The position numbers were made by a program, and so were the translations under genes. A stretch of DNA of 9,905 nt from Lachnospiraceae bacterium. Its GTDB lineage: Bacteria > Bacillota_A > Clostridia > Lachnospirales > Lachnospiraceae. Below, piece after piece: positions 1 through 6,822 of this stretch. Below the pieces are notes generated by a model, which made no database searches, had not been told where the DNA came from, and saw only the letters and a program-made list of their open reading frames with translations. The DNA is taken from the NCBI GenBank assembly GCA_031262285.1, contig JAISHZ010000357.1, positions 1 through 9,905 of the forward strand, read 5' to 3'. Numbering within the stretch: the stretch's first letter is position 1; every line of letters begins with the position of its first letter.

Positions 1-1641
1 CATTCCCAAGATCACTCCTGCATGTTGCACCGATTTGTCTTCATAGTATAGTTTGGCACCCACTGCTCCGACATCTGTTCGCTGCACATACATGAGCATT
101 TCTTCTATCCAATTCGGCGTAATGACTTCCGTATCATTGTTTAAGAATAACAACACTTCCCCTGATGAATGCTCCACACCCCATTGATTAATAGCGGAAA
201 AATGAAATGCTCCTTTGTATGTAACAATTGTTATTTTATTTGATGATCTATTCTGCTCTTCACGATCTTGATTGGATTGTCTCTCTTGGGAGGGATCATA
301 TGGCGTACCCAAGAGTTGGGTATAATAAGCAAAAATATCGGGTTGCTGCTGCTCTTTCGTTGCGTCACAGCTGTTATTTTCGATAATAACAATTTCAAAA
401 TTTCGATACGTCGATTTTTCCAAAATGGATGTAATACATCTATGCAAATCTGTTTCATGATCCTTGTTTGCGATGATGATGGATACATAGGGGTGATCCG
501 TCAACGCATATTGTATCCGAAAGATGGTTTCAAATGCTCTGGTACTCGTGATGACAAAATTGGTAAATCCGTGTTGGGTAAGGTGTTGTGCAACGGCGGC
601 TCTGGCGGATTCAATCGCATATGTTTTGGCTTCTATACCCGAAGCCACACTGCCTGCGTGACTTCTCCAATAGTATAGAACCTTGGGAACATGTACGATA
701 CTCTTTGCACGATCGGTCAATCTTAAAATCATATCATGGTCTTGACTACCGTCAAATCGACTGCGAAAAACTTCATCCCCTTCCAGTAAGTTACGCGCAA
801 ACACCGAAAAATGACAGATGTAATTGTTGGCACGCAAATTGTCCGGTGCATAATCCGGTTTAAAATGAAGTGTCTGCATACGATCAATCTTACCGTTTTT
901 GAAGGTTAATTCGTCGCAGTAGAGATAATCTGCACCTTGATTGGTTATCGCTTTCGCATATTCGTATAATGCGCAAGGATGCAATATATCATCATGATCC
1001 AGTAGTCCAATAAATTCCCCTCGTGCCATTTTGAAGCACTCGTTGGTATTGCCGGAGATTCCTTGGTTTTGCGCAAGTGCAAGATACCGTATTTTCCCCC
1101 CGGACTTTGCGGCTATTTCTTTGCAGATGTCGCCTACATATGCGTGTTGCTCATCTGACCCGTCTGCCAAACACAATTCCCAATTTTCATATGTTTGATT
1201 TCTGACAGAATCAATCATTTGCGTCAAAAATAATTTAGGCGTATTGTATACCGGTGTTAAAATACTAAACAACACCGGGCGTTCAAATATCGTATTCCTT
1301 TGCCATTGCACTTCTTGTTCACTGGGAAAGGAAGCTGTGCCATACCGCTTTCTGATCTGCTTTTCTTTCTGTTTCGAAACGATTTTTTTGGCGATTTGTT
1401 TGGGATTTCCACTTCCTACTATTTTGTTTTTCAGATGAATGGTATGAAAAAATAACAGTCGTAGCGGTTTGCTCGCCTTCCAGATTGGATTGTTTTTGAT
1501 TCGATGAAGTTTGCGTTCTAAGGATGCCTTTTCTTCTGTCAAAGTAGCAATCGTTTGATCCGCTTGCGCTATACGAGAAGACAATTCCTCATTATGACGT
1601 AAGACTTTCTCATATGCTACTTGTATCTCCTTTTGTGTCAT
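1..1641 (-). CDS. Tandem-domain family 2 glycosyltransferase (3' end beyond window)
   Basis: This protein probably adds sugars from nucleotide-sugar donors to the growing surface glycan at the cytoplasmic membrane face; donor and linkage cannot be read from sequence. The frame is open for 547 codons from ATG 1641 to the left edge, so the C-terminus is missing. Residues 1-50 look coiled-coil and are followed by NNPIWKASKPLR (50-61), a segment common in Firmicute glycan transferases. The first GT2 domain begins at SILTPVYNT (126-134), with LLDHDDIL (213-220) as the metal/nucleotide DXD-like site, SQDHDMILR (299-307) and YWRSHAGS (324-331). The second GT2 domain begins at VSIIIANKD (386-394), with ENNS (421-424) and FLNNDTEVI (499-507), and is cut soon after. 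The start is supported by AAGGAG at 1647-1652, five bases upstream, and by an ATGA overlap with the methyltransferase gene, which implies translational coupling. A Q/N/R/E-rich insertion at about 445-468 interrupts the second domain. I am sure of the family, not of the specificity. Confidence 0.93.
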   Translation of the reverse strand, partial: MTQKEIQVAYEKVLRHNEELSSRIAQADQTIATLTEEKASLERKLHRIKNNPIWKASKPLRLLFFHTIHLKNKIVGSGNPKQIAKKIVSKQKEKQIRKRYGTASFPSEQEVQWQRNTIFERPVLFSILTPVYNTPKLFLTQMIDSVRNQTYENWELCLADGSDEQHAYVGDICKEIAAKSGGKIRYLALAQNQGISGNTNECFKMARGEFIGLLDHDDILHPCALYEYAKAITNQGADYLYCDELTFKNGKIDRMQTLHFKPDYAPDNLRANNYICHFSVFARNLLEGDEVFRSRFDGSQDHDMILRLTDRAKSIVHVPKVLYYWRSHAGSVASGIEAKTYAIESARAAVAQHLTQHGFTNFVITSTRAFETIFRIQYALTDHPYVSIIIANKDHETDLHRCITSILEKSTYRNFEIVIIENNSCDATKEQQQPDIFAYYTQLLGTPYDPSQERQSNQDREEQNRSSNKITIVTYKGAFHFSAINQWGVEHSSGEVLLFLNNDTEVITPNWIEEMLMYVQRTDVGAVGAKLYYEDKSVQHAGVILGM

Positions 1642-3737
1642 GATGACTCCTTTTTGTGATCTGCCAATTCTTTCGCCATATTTTCTGTAAGCAGAGCTAT
1701 TTTGAGTTCCCCGCGCAAATGGTTTTCTTTTTTGTGAGGGAGCCTTTCCACACGAATGTTGATATTGGGATCTGTAGTGGGGAAGACAAGTAACTCACTA
1801 CTTTTGACACTGCCGTTGACAACGACGATCCGTTTACGCAAAAGAGAAAGCGAATGATCGTTCCATGTCAGAGAACGAACTTTTACCAAACAAGAATCCA
1901 TACAAGGATCCACACGAATCGCTTTCACTAGATCGCTCACTGTGATGTCAAAGACAACGGTATCTTCATCCGTATATGCTTGCGTGATAAAGTAGGATGT
2001 TTCTTCTTGGTAACCTGCCCCGGTGTCTTCATATATCTGTACTCGTTTCACATGAGTGGGATCTGCATGAGTTTCAAACCAAGGGATCGGTTGAATCAAT
2101 TGTTTCCCCATCTTATTGCGTAATTGAGACATGGAACTTCGATTGCCGGTCACATATTGTTGAAATTCCACTTCCATTTCATCGTAACGCTGTGCTTCTT
2201 CCTCTGAGACAGACAACTCTTTCTGAATCTGATCCATCCCTAGGATCGCTCTCTTTGGATCTTCTACTATAAAATTTGCAATCGCACGATATGCCTGCTC
2301 CTTAATCGGAATTGCTTTTGCAAATGTCCATTCATAATCTATTAGTGTCCAACGATTCCCTTTGACCATAATGTTCGCAAAAATCGTATCATAATCCGCT
2401 ACAGGATATTCTTCTTTGTATCCAACTCTTTTCACAAATTCATGAAACAACTCATAAAATGCTTTTCGATCTCCACGCTCCAGATGTTGATCCATCAATT
2501 TTGACAAAGGAACTCCCTCTTCAAACACAAGAGCTGCACACAATCGGTTCTCTTTTTCCACCAGTGTACAAGGATTGATTTCAAGTCCTCCACCATCATA
2601 GCGATCTTTGAGACTTCGGTACGCTGTATCGATTCTTTTGATGTGTTCCGTTGCCTGTTGTGTTAAAGGAATCTTGTACACTCCTGTTCCTTCTACCATA
2701 TCTCGTTCAATTTGAGTACGAATCGCGTATTCAGGTGCGCGATCATTGGAATACTTCACATACTTAGCCGGGAAATCTTCCCCCAATACGACGAGAAAGG
2801 AATTGGCAAAGATAGAATAGAGTCGTTCTTCTAAGATACCATCAAAAGCATTCTTCTCATCAAACAAAATCATTCTATCTCTGTCAAAATTACGGATGTT
2901 ATTTGTAAGTTCTCCCTTGGATGGTAGATAGAGTTCCGAGTAAATTGCTGTCGGAAAGATATGATCCGGATAAGGATAATAGAACTTTGCTTTCAGATAG
3001 CCTGCTTGATAGAAGATTTCCTCTAAACCTGCTCTGCCAAAAGTACGCGCACTGTCCGCTTGACCGACGTAATTTTCAATGCCTGCAAAATAGGCACCGC
3101 TGTGATCTTCTCGACAACCCGCGAAATATTTTAACCCATATTTATTCGCTGTGGCAAGTAGGATTCTACCTTGTTTGGCGAGATGCCGTCTGAGTACCAC
3201 CAATGAGTCTGCGAAAGGTCTTTTGCCACCAATAATGTCCTGAGCAAAAGCAAACATATCTGTCAAAATAATATAATCATATGTTTCCGAAAGTGTAGGT
3301 TCTATTTCTTTCCAGTCACCCACCATAATGGTCAAATGTTCACTATCTTGATGCCTTAACGCGTTCACTTTGGATTGCTGCCAAGAAGCCTCCACACAAT
3401 CCACTATTCCTGCTTTTTGGGTGAGAACACCTGTTATTGCTCCGCACTGACTCCCGATTTCCAAAACTCTGTCTGTCTTGCGAAAAGGGATCCATTCAAT
3501 CAAATTTTCTCGCATAGGAGATAAGTGATACAAAATCTCCCACTTCTTACGTTCTTCGATCACACGCGGATATTCACTCTGCGGATGGTTTTGGACAATC
3601 GTAAAGATTTCGCCTAACCATGGCGGACAATCTGTTTGTCCCTGTACGTCCGGCTTGGCACGTAAGACTACTTTTCCGATCATTTGGATGTTATCATCCG
3701 TTATTTTTTTGTCTTCTTCCACCTGCTTTGTTTCCAT
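1638..3737 (-). CDS. SAM methyltransferase with kinase-like domain, possible polysaccharide chain-capping protein
   Basis: This 699-residue cytoplasmic protein probably modifies the end of the exported glycan. Residues about 60-270 form a class I SAM methyltransferase: motif I is VLEIGSQCGA (91-100), and YDYIILTDMF (153-162) is the strand after the SAM-binding region. Residues about 320-490 look like a divergent small-molecule/protein-kinase fold: a lysine-rich strand AKYVKYS (324-330), a hinge-like ALVFEEGVPL (402-411), a catalytic-loop-like DTIFAN (D450, N455, the DxxxxN spacing of kinases) and LIDYEW (465-470), whose D467 could be the metal-binding Asp. Residues about 510-530 are helical and charged; about 555-685 is beta-rich with an unknown accessory module. 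The start is ATG 3737 with AAGGAG at 3744-3749. It follows the ABC ATPase by 60 bases and overlaps the glycosyltransferase by ATGA. Order and domain content recall WbdD, the O8/O9a chain terminator. The methyltransferase call is firm; the kinase and capping roles are inference. Confidence 0.88.
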   Translation of the reverse strand: METKQVEEDKKITDDNIQMIGKVVLRAKPDVQGQTDCPPWLGEIFTIVQNHPQSEYPRVIEERKKWEILYHLSPMRENLIEWIPFRKTDRVLEIGSQCGAITGVLTQKAGIVDCVEASWQQSKVNALRHQDSEHLTIMVGDWKEIEPTLSETYDYIILTDMFAFAQDIIGGKRPFADSLVVLRRHLAKQGRILLATANKYGLKYFAGCREDHSGAYFAGIENYVGQADSARTFGRAGLEEIFYQAGYLKAKFYYPYPDHIFPTAIYSELYLPSKGELTNNIRNFDRDRMILFDEKNAFDGILEERLYSIFANSFLVVLGEDFPAKYVKYSNDRAPEYAIRTQIERDMVEGTGVYKIPLTQQATEHIKRIDTAYRSLKDRYDGGGLEINPCTLVEKENRLCAALVFEEGVPLSKLMDQHLERGDRKAFYELFHEFVKRVGYKEEYPVADYDTIFANIMVKGNRWTLIDYEWTFAKAIPIKEQAYRAIANFIVEDPKRAILGMDQIQKELSVSEEEAQRYDEMEVEFQQYVTGNRSSMSQLRNKMGKQLIQPIPWFETHADPTHVKRVQIYEDTGAGYQEETSYFITQAYTDEDTVVFDITVSDLVKAIRVDPCMDSCLVKVRSLTWNDHSLSLLRKRIVVVNGSVKSSELLVFPTTDPNINIRVERLPHKKENHLRGELKIALLTENMAKELADHKKESS

Positions 3738-3797
3738 CTAGCACTCCTTGTGTAGGGTACGTCGAATAACAGTTGTGATTTGCTCGATTCTCTTTGT

Positions 3798-5135
3798 CTA
3801 CGATGAGAGTTCCACGACGACTGCGCTTGTTTCCGGATCAAAATACCCGACCGTATCTTTATCAGAAATAACTTGTACGCTATAAAAATCATACAATCGA
3901 TGATACACTTCAAACGTATCTTTTCGATAACCGGTTACCCCTAAGGAAAGCAAATATTCTCCGCCTTGTAGCCGCATTTTTTGGGTAAAGGTGATTTCTT
4001 TACACGATCCCTCTTTCCCTTCTTCCAGATACGCTTTTTCAAACATGGTATTGGTTCCTGTCACTTCAATGCCAAGCGGTGTTTTGAAAGAGTACGCAAA
4101 AATAGGAGCAGGCAATGTTTCAAAAAATTGTACCTTCATAACAATGCGAAATTCACTTCCTTTGATCACCGCATGAGTCGGTACCCCTCGGTCGTCCAAA
4201 ATAACAGCGTCGATGATCTTGGCTTGTAGCGTACCATATTCCAACATTTTCGTATGATCGGATTGATTGACGCTAGTACCTGTCTCGGTGCCGGTTATTG
4301 CATTGAACCTATCCTCAATATCGGCACTTTCCGACAAAGCATTTCCTTCCGGATCCGTGTGCTTTGTCTCATATTGCCCGACCAACACACGTTTATACGC
4401 GTCAATCATTTCTTTGGCAGTTCCATGCCCTAGCAATTTCCCTTTGTTGAGCAAGAAAACTCTGTCGCAGTACTTACTGATGCTACTTAGGTCATGGCTG
4501 ACGAAAACAATTGTTTTACCCAATTTTTTAAATTCATCGAATTTGTGATAGCATTTCGCTTGAAAGAAAACATCCCCCACTGACAACGCTTCATCTACGA
4601 TTAAAATCTCGGGATCAATATTGATTGCCACCGCAAAAGCGAGTCTGACAAACATCCCGCTCGAATATGTTTTCACCGGTTGATAAATATACTCTCCGAT
4701 GTCCGCAAAATCCAGAATATCGGGTAGCTTGGATTTAATCTCTTGATCTGAAAACCCCATGGTCGTCCCATTTAAATAGATATTTTCCATACCGCTGTAT
4801 TCCATATTGAATCCGGCACCCAATTCCAGAAGCGCAGATATGCGCCCTTCTACAGACACCTCTCCTGCACTCTGATTAAGAACGCCTGTTATTATTTTGA
4901 GCAAAGTTGACTTTCCGGATCCGTTGGTGCCGATAATCCCTACCGTCTCTCCTTTTTGAATCGTAAGGTTCACATCCCGCAACGCGAAATGTACTCGATG
5001 TAGACCTTTGCGAATCCCAAATGCTTCTTTGAGTCGATCAGAAGGTTTGTCATAGAGCTTGTATGCTTTATCTAATTTTTGTACACGAATCGCAAGTTTT
5101 TGAACTTCTTGCTTTCCTTCTGCTTTTTGATCCAA
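3798..5135 (-). CDS. wzt: Polysaccharide ABC exporter ATPase with C-terminal Wzt-type domain
   Basis: This is the ATP-hydrolysing subunit that powers export of a lipid-linked polysaccharide through the neighbouring permease. I start it at TTG 5135, because GGGAGG at 5145-5150 lies nine bases upstream and the product then begins MDQKAEGKQ before the first ABC strand; that gives 445 residues. In that numbering Walker A is GTNGSGKST (69-77), the signature is TYSSGM (156-161, the YSSGM form usual in this subfamily rather than LSGGQ), Walker B with its catalytic Glu is ILIVDEA (177-183), and the switch His is in VSHD (212-215). After a polar linker (about 258-295), residues about 296-445 form a beta-rich C-terminal domain like the carbohydrate-binding domain of Wzt from O-antigen exporters; simple TagH or RgpD ATPases are shorter. 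It lies 38 bases after the permease gene. The gene ends in TAG. An in-frame ATG at 5255 would overlap the permease and add a Cys-rich tail, so I reject it. Confidence 0.95.
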   Translation of the reverse strand: MDQKAEGKQEVQKLAIRVQKLDKAYKLYDKPSDRLKEAFGIRKGLHRVHFALRDVNLTIQKGETVGIIGTNGSGKSTLLKIITGVLNQSAGEVSVEGRISALLELGAGFNMEYSGMENIYLNGTTMGFSDQEIKSKLPDILDFADIGEYIYQPVKTYSSGMFVRLAFAVAINIDPEILIVDEALSVGDVFFQAKCYHKFDEFKKLGKTIVFVSHDLSSISKYCDRVFLLNKGKLLGHGTAKEMIDAYKRVLVGQYETKHTDPEGNALSESADIEDRFNAITGTETGTSVNQSDHTKMLEYGTLQAKIIDAVILDDRGVPTHAVIKGSEFRIVMKVQFFETLPAPIFAYSFKTPLGIEVTGTNTMFEKAYLEEGKEGSCKEITFTQKMRLQGGEYLLSLGVTGYRKDTFEVYHRLYDFYSVQVISDKDTVGYFDPETSAVVVELSS

Positions 5136-5144
5136 TCGTTGTTT

Positions 5145-5150
5145 CCTCCC
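5145..5150 (-). promoter_or_regulatory. Ribosome binding site selecting the TTG start of the ABC ATPase
   Basis: The minus strand reads GGGAGG here, nine bases before TTG at 5135-5133. No ATG or GTG in that frame lies between this site and the first conserved residues of the ATPase, so it sets the start despite the rarer TTG codon. Confidence 0.75.
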
Positions 5151-5173
5151 GCACGACTCTTTTCGATCAGTTA

Positions 5174-6169
5174 TCACAGTACATCCGCAAAATGAACTTT
5201 TAATCTCTTGAATACAAGTGCACTCACTATAAACAAAACAACCGTTACGATCCAAAAATACATGGTGGAATAGAAATCCTCAAAAAACCAAGATCGTTCG
5301 TAAATCGCACTGCGATACCCATTGACAATGTAAACCAATGGGTTTAGTTTCAAAACCCAAATCCAACCTACATGAACACTGTCAATATCCCATAGAATCG
5401 GAGTAGCCCATACGCCGATCTGTAACAAGATGTTGATAATCTGACTCAAATCACGGAAAAAGATCACTACCGCACAAGTCATATAACTGAACGCCAATAC
5501 AAACACAAACAAGCAAACACTGTAATATAGTAGTTGTATGGTATAAATATTCGGATAATATCCATATAGGATCGCTACAATGAGTAATACAAAGACAAAG
5601 AAAAGATGAATGAAAGAAGCGCCGATCACCTTAATGATCGGTAAGATACTGATTTTGAAGACCACTTTTTTCACTAAGTAATGATATTCCAACAAGGCAT
5701 TGGTGCCATTATTCATCGCTTCACTGAAAAAAAACCAAGGAACAAGACCTGCTGTCAAAAACAGCACCTGCGGGATACTGGTGCCATCCGCAAGTGTGGG
5801 TCCTTTGGTAATCCCTAACAATCCAAATACAACGTGATACATAACGACTGTTACTACCGGTTGTGCCAATGCCCAAACAGCTCCCAGATATGACCCTGCA
5901 TAGCGTTTTTTAAAGTCATTTTTGGCTAGCTTCCACATCAAACGACGATTCGCGAAAAGCTCCGCCGGCAACACACACAATTTGTCAAACCACCGTACAA
6001 ACGCAAAACAAACCAAAACGAGCACACCACAGGAAAGTAATTTTTTTATCAATTCCTCCTGTACGTCTGCTCTTGGATTGTGGTGTGTAAGAATGATGGC
6101 TGCGGCTATGCAAGCGACTACCATGAAAACACCGACCAGAAGTGCTTTTTTACCTGTCCAATTTTTCAT
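5174..6169 (-). CDS. wzm: Polysaccharide ABC-2 type exporter permease with extra N-terminal membrane segments
   Basis: This is the membrane channel subunit that moves the lipid-linked glycan across the cytoplasmic membrane with the ATPase encoded next. The conserved permease starts near residue 77 with LMWKLAKNDFKKRY, the cytoplasmic amphipathic segment of TagG/RgpC/Wzm proteins, followed by GSYLGAVWALAQP (92-104). Hydrophobic spans are visible at about 98-118, 136-150, 178-203, 212-234, 243-262 and 303-320. Other family marks are GLVPWFFFSEA (141-151), YLVKKVVFK (164-172), LKLNPLVYIVNGYR (273-286) and the C-terminal FKRLKVHFADVL. The total of 331 residues is longer than the roughly 260 usual for TagG-type permeases; the surplus is an N-terminal extension with two more hydrophobic spans (about 9-27 and 46-60). 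The gene overlaps rmlC by 20 bases, and GGAG sits only one base from the ATG, so translation is probably coupled to rmlC. The family call is secure. Confidence 0.95.
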   Translation of the reverse strand: MKNWTGKKALLVGVFMVVACIAAAIILTHHNPRADVQEELIKKLLSCGVLVLVCFAFVRWFDKLCVLPAELFANRRLMWKLAKNDFKKRYAGSYLGAVWALAQPVVTVVMYHVVFGLLGITKGPTLADGTSIPQVLFLTAGLVPWFFFSEAMNNGTNALLEYHYLVKKVVFKISILPIIKVIGASFIHLFFVFVLLIVAILYGYYPNIYTIQLLYYSVCLFVFVLAFSYMTCAVVIFFRDLSQIINILLQIGVWATPILWDIDSVHVGWIWVLKLNPLVYIVNGYRSAIYERSWFFEDFYSTMYFWIVTVVLFIVSALVFKRLKVHFADVL

Positions 6170-6710
6170 ACTCCGCTAATCCGCCCCACTTTTGATCTCT
6201 TTGGGTCATAATCAGTTGCATTGTTTCGATCTGTGGCCACCGGATGCCGATCGTAGGATCATTGTACGCAATCCCACCCTCGTCGCCCGGTGTATAAAAG
6301 TCGGAACATTTGTAACAAAACTCAGCCGTCTCTGACAGGACCAAATACCCATGTGCAAAATATTTCGGTACAAAGAATTGACATTTGTTCTCTTCGCTCA
6401 AATACACCCCGTGCCACTGCCCAAAGGTTTGAGACCCTCTGCGTAGATCCACTGCAACATCAAAGACTTCTCCTCGAATCACTCGCACCAACTTATCCTG
6501 CGGATGATTGATCTGAAAATGCAACCCTCTTAAAACACCACGCACGCTTGAAGATTGGTTGTCCTGTACAAATTCTACATCAACACCCGCTTCTCTAAAA
6601 TCTCTACGCTGATACGTTTCCATAAAATAGCCGCGCTCATCCTCGTGTACCTGCGGCTTGATCTCAAGCAATCCCTTGATGTGACAAGTCTTAACTGTTA
6701 ATTTTCCCAT
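6150..6710 (-). CDS. rmlC: dTDP-4-dehydrorhamnose 3,5-epimerase
   Basis: RmlC (also called RfbC) converts dTDP-4-keto-6-deoxy-D-glucose to dTDP-4-keto-L-rhamnose, the third step of dTDP-L-rhamnose synthesis in the cytoplasm. From ATG 6710 the product has 186 residues, the normal size of this cupin family. Visible landmarks are DERGYF (24-29), SSVRGVLRGLHFQ with the catalytic-type His64, Lys73, Tyr133 in EFCYKCSDFY, VPKYFAHGY (114-122), and YNDPTIGIRWP (149-159) near the C-terminus. The start is chosen because GGGAG lies just upstream (within 6714-6720) and homologous proteins begin close to this point. A TTG at 6779 in the same frame would add 23 residues, but those residues are encoded by the two hairpins of the leader, so I do not use it. 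The 3' end overlaps the permease gene by 20 bases. Confidence 0.95.
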   Translation of the reverse strand: MGKLTVKTCHIKGLLEIKPQVHEDERGYFMETYQRRDFREAGVDVEFVQDNQSSSVRGVLRGLHFQINHPQDKLVRVIRGEVFDVAVDLRRGSQTFGQWHGVYLSEENKCQFFVPKYFAHGYLVLSETAEFCYKCSDFYTPGDEGGIAYNDPTIGIRWPQIETMQLIMTQRDQKWGGLAEYEKLDR

Positions 6711-6723
6711 GTCTGCTCCCGTC

Positions 6724-6742
6724 TGTGCGCCAACGGCGCACA
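6724..6742 (-). repeat. Perfect GC-rich hairpin just before the rmlC ribosome binding site
   Basis: The minus strand reads TGTGCGCC-GTT-GGCGCACA, an uninterrupted eight-base-pair stem with a three-base loop. It ends only a few bases before the GGGAG site of rmlC. No run of U follows, so it is not an intrinsic terminator; an RNA-stability or translation-related role is possible but unproven. Confidence 0.6.
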
Positions 6743-6744
6743 TC

Positions 6745-6795
6745 TTAATCAAGGAGTTTGAAAGTTTCCTTGCTTTCAAATTTGCTCCTTTTTAA
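6745..6795 (-). repeat. Long imperfect hairpin that pairs an AAGGAG sequence
   Basis: On the minus strand TTTGAAAG (6780-6773) pairs perfectly with CTTTCAAA (6764-6757) around an eight-base loop. Below a four-base bulge (6784-6781), AAGGAG (6790-6785) pairs with CTCCTT (6756-6751), and after a small internal loop TTAA (6795-6792) pairs with TTAA (6748-6745). That totals 18 base pairs. The paired AAGGAG lies five bases upstream of a TTG at 6779, so folding would hide that ribosome binding site. Confidence 0.6.
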
Positions 6796-6822
6796 TTCCT
6801 TTGTGTATCATAATTCCTTCGA

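Larger units (their letters stand above)
6711..6822 (-). promoter_or_regulatory. Structured leader between the lysozyme-like gene and rmlC
   Basis: This is the longest non-coding stretch in the window. The minus strand holds two hairpins in series, described separately, then the GGGAG ribosome binding site of rmlC. A short AAGGAATTA repeat occurs twice near the 5' end, and a possible 11-codon frame beginning MIHKGIK runs from 6811 to 6776. I see no convincing -35/-10 pair and no U-run after either hairpin, so neither a promoter nor a Rho-independent terminator is supported. The structure is seen in the sequence; a regulatory role for rmlC and the export genes downstream is inference. Confidence 0.45.

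Noticed and set aside
268..863. Plus-strand open frames of 136 and 91 codons near the left edge
   Set aside because: They lie opposite the uninterrupted minus-strand glycosyltransferase frame, which has all expected GT2 motifs.
1..1641. Suspicion that the glycosyltransferase was broken because no complete frame is obvious here
   Set aside because: Translating from ATG 1641 gives 547 sense codons with both GT2 domains and no stop or shift; it simply runs past the left edge.
5136..5255. ATG at 5255 as start of the ABC ATPase
   Set aside because: It would add 40 Cys-rich residues encoded across the end of the permease gene; the TTG at 5135 has a strong GGGAGG site and fits family length.
6711..6779. 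TTG at 6779 as the start of rmlC despite a nearby AAGGAG
   Set aside because: The extra 23 residues are encoded by the hairpins and are not family-like; ATG 6710 has its own GGGAG site.
6724..6795. Rho-independent terminator before rmlC
   Set aside because: Neither hairpin is followed by a run of U on the transcribed strand.
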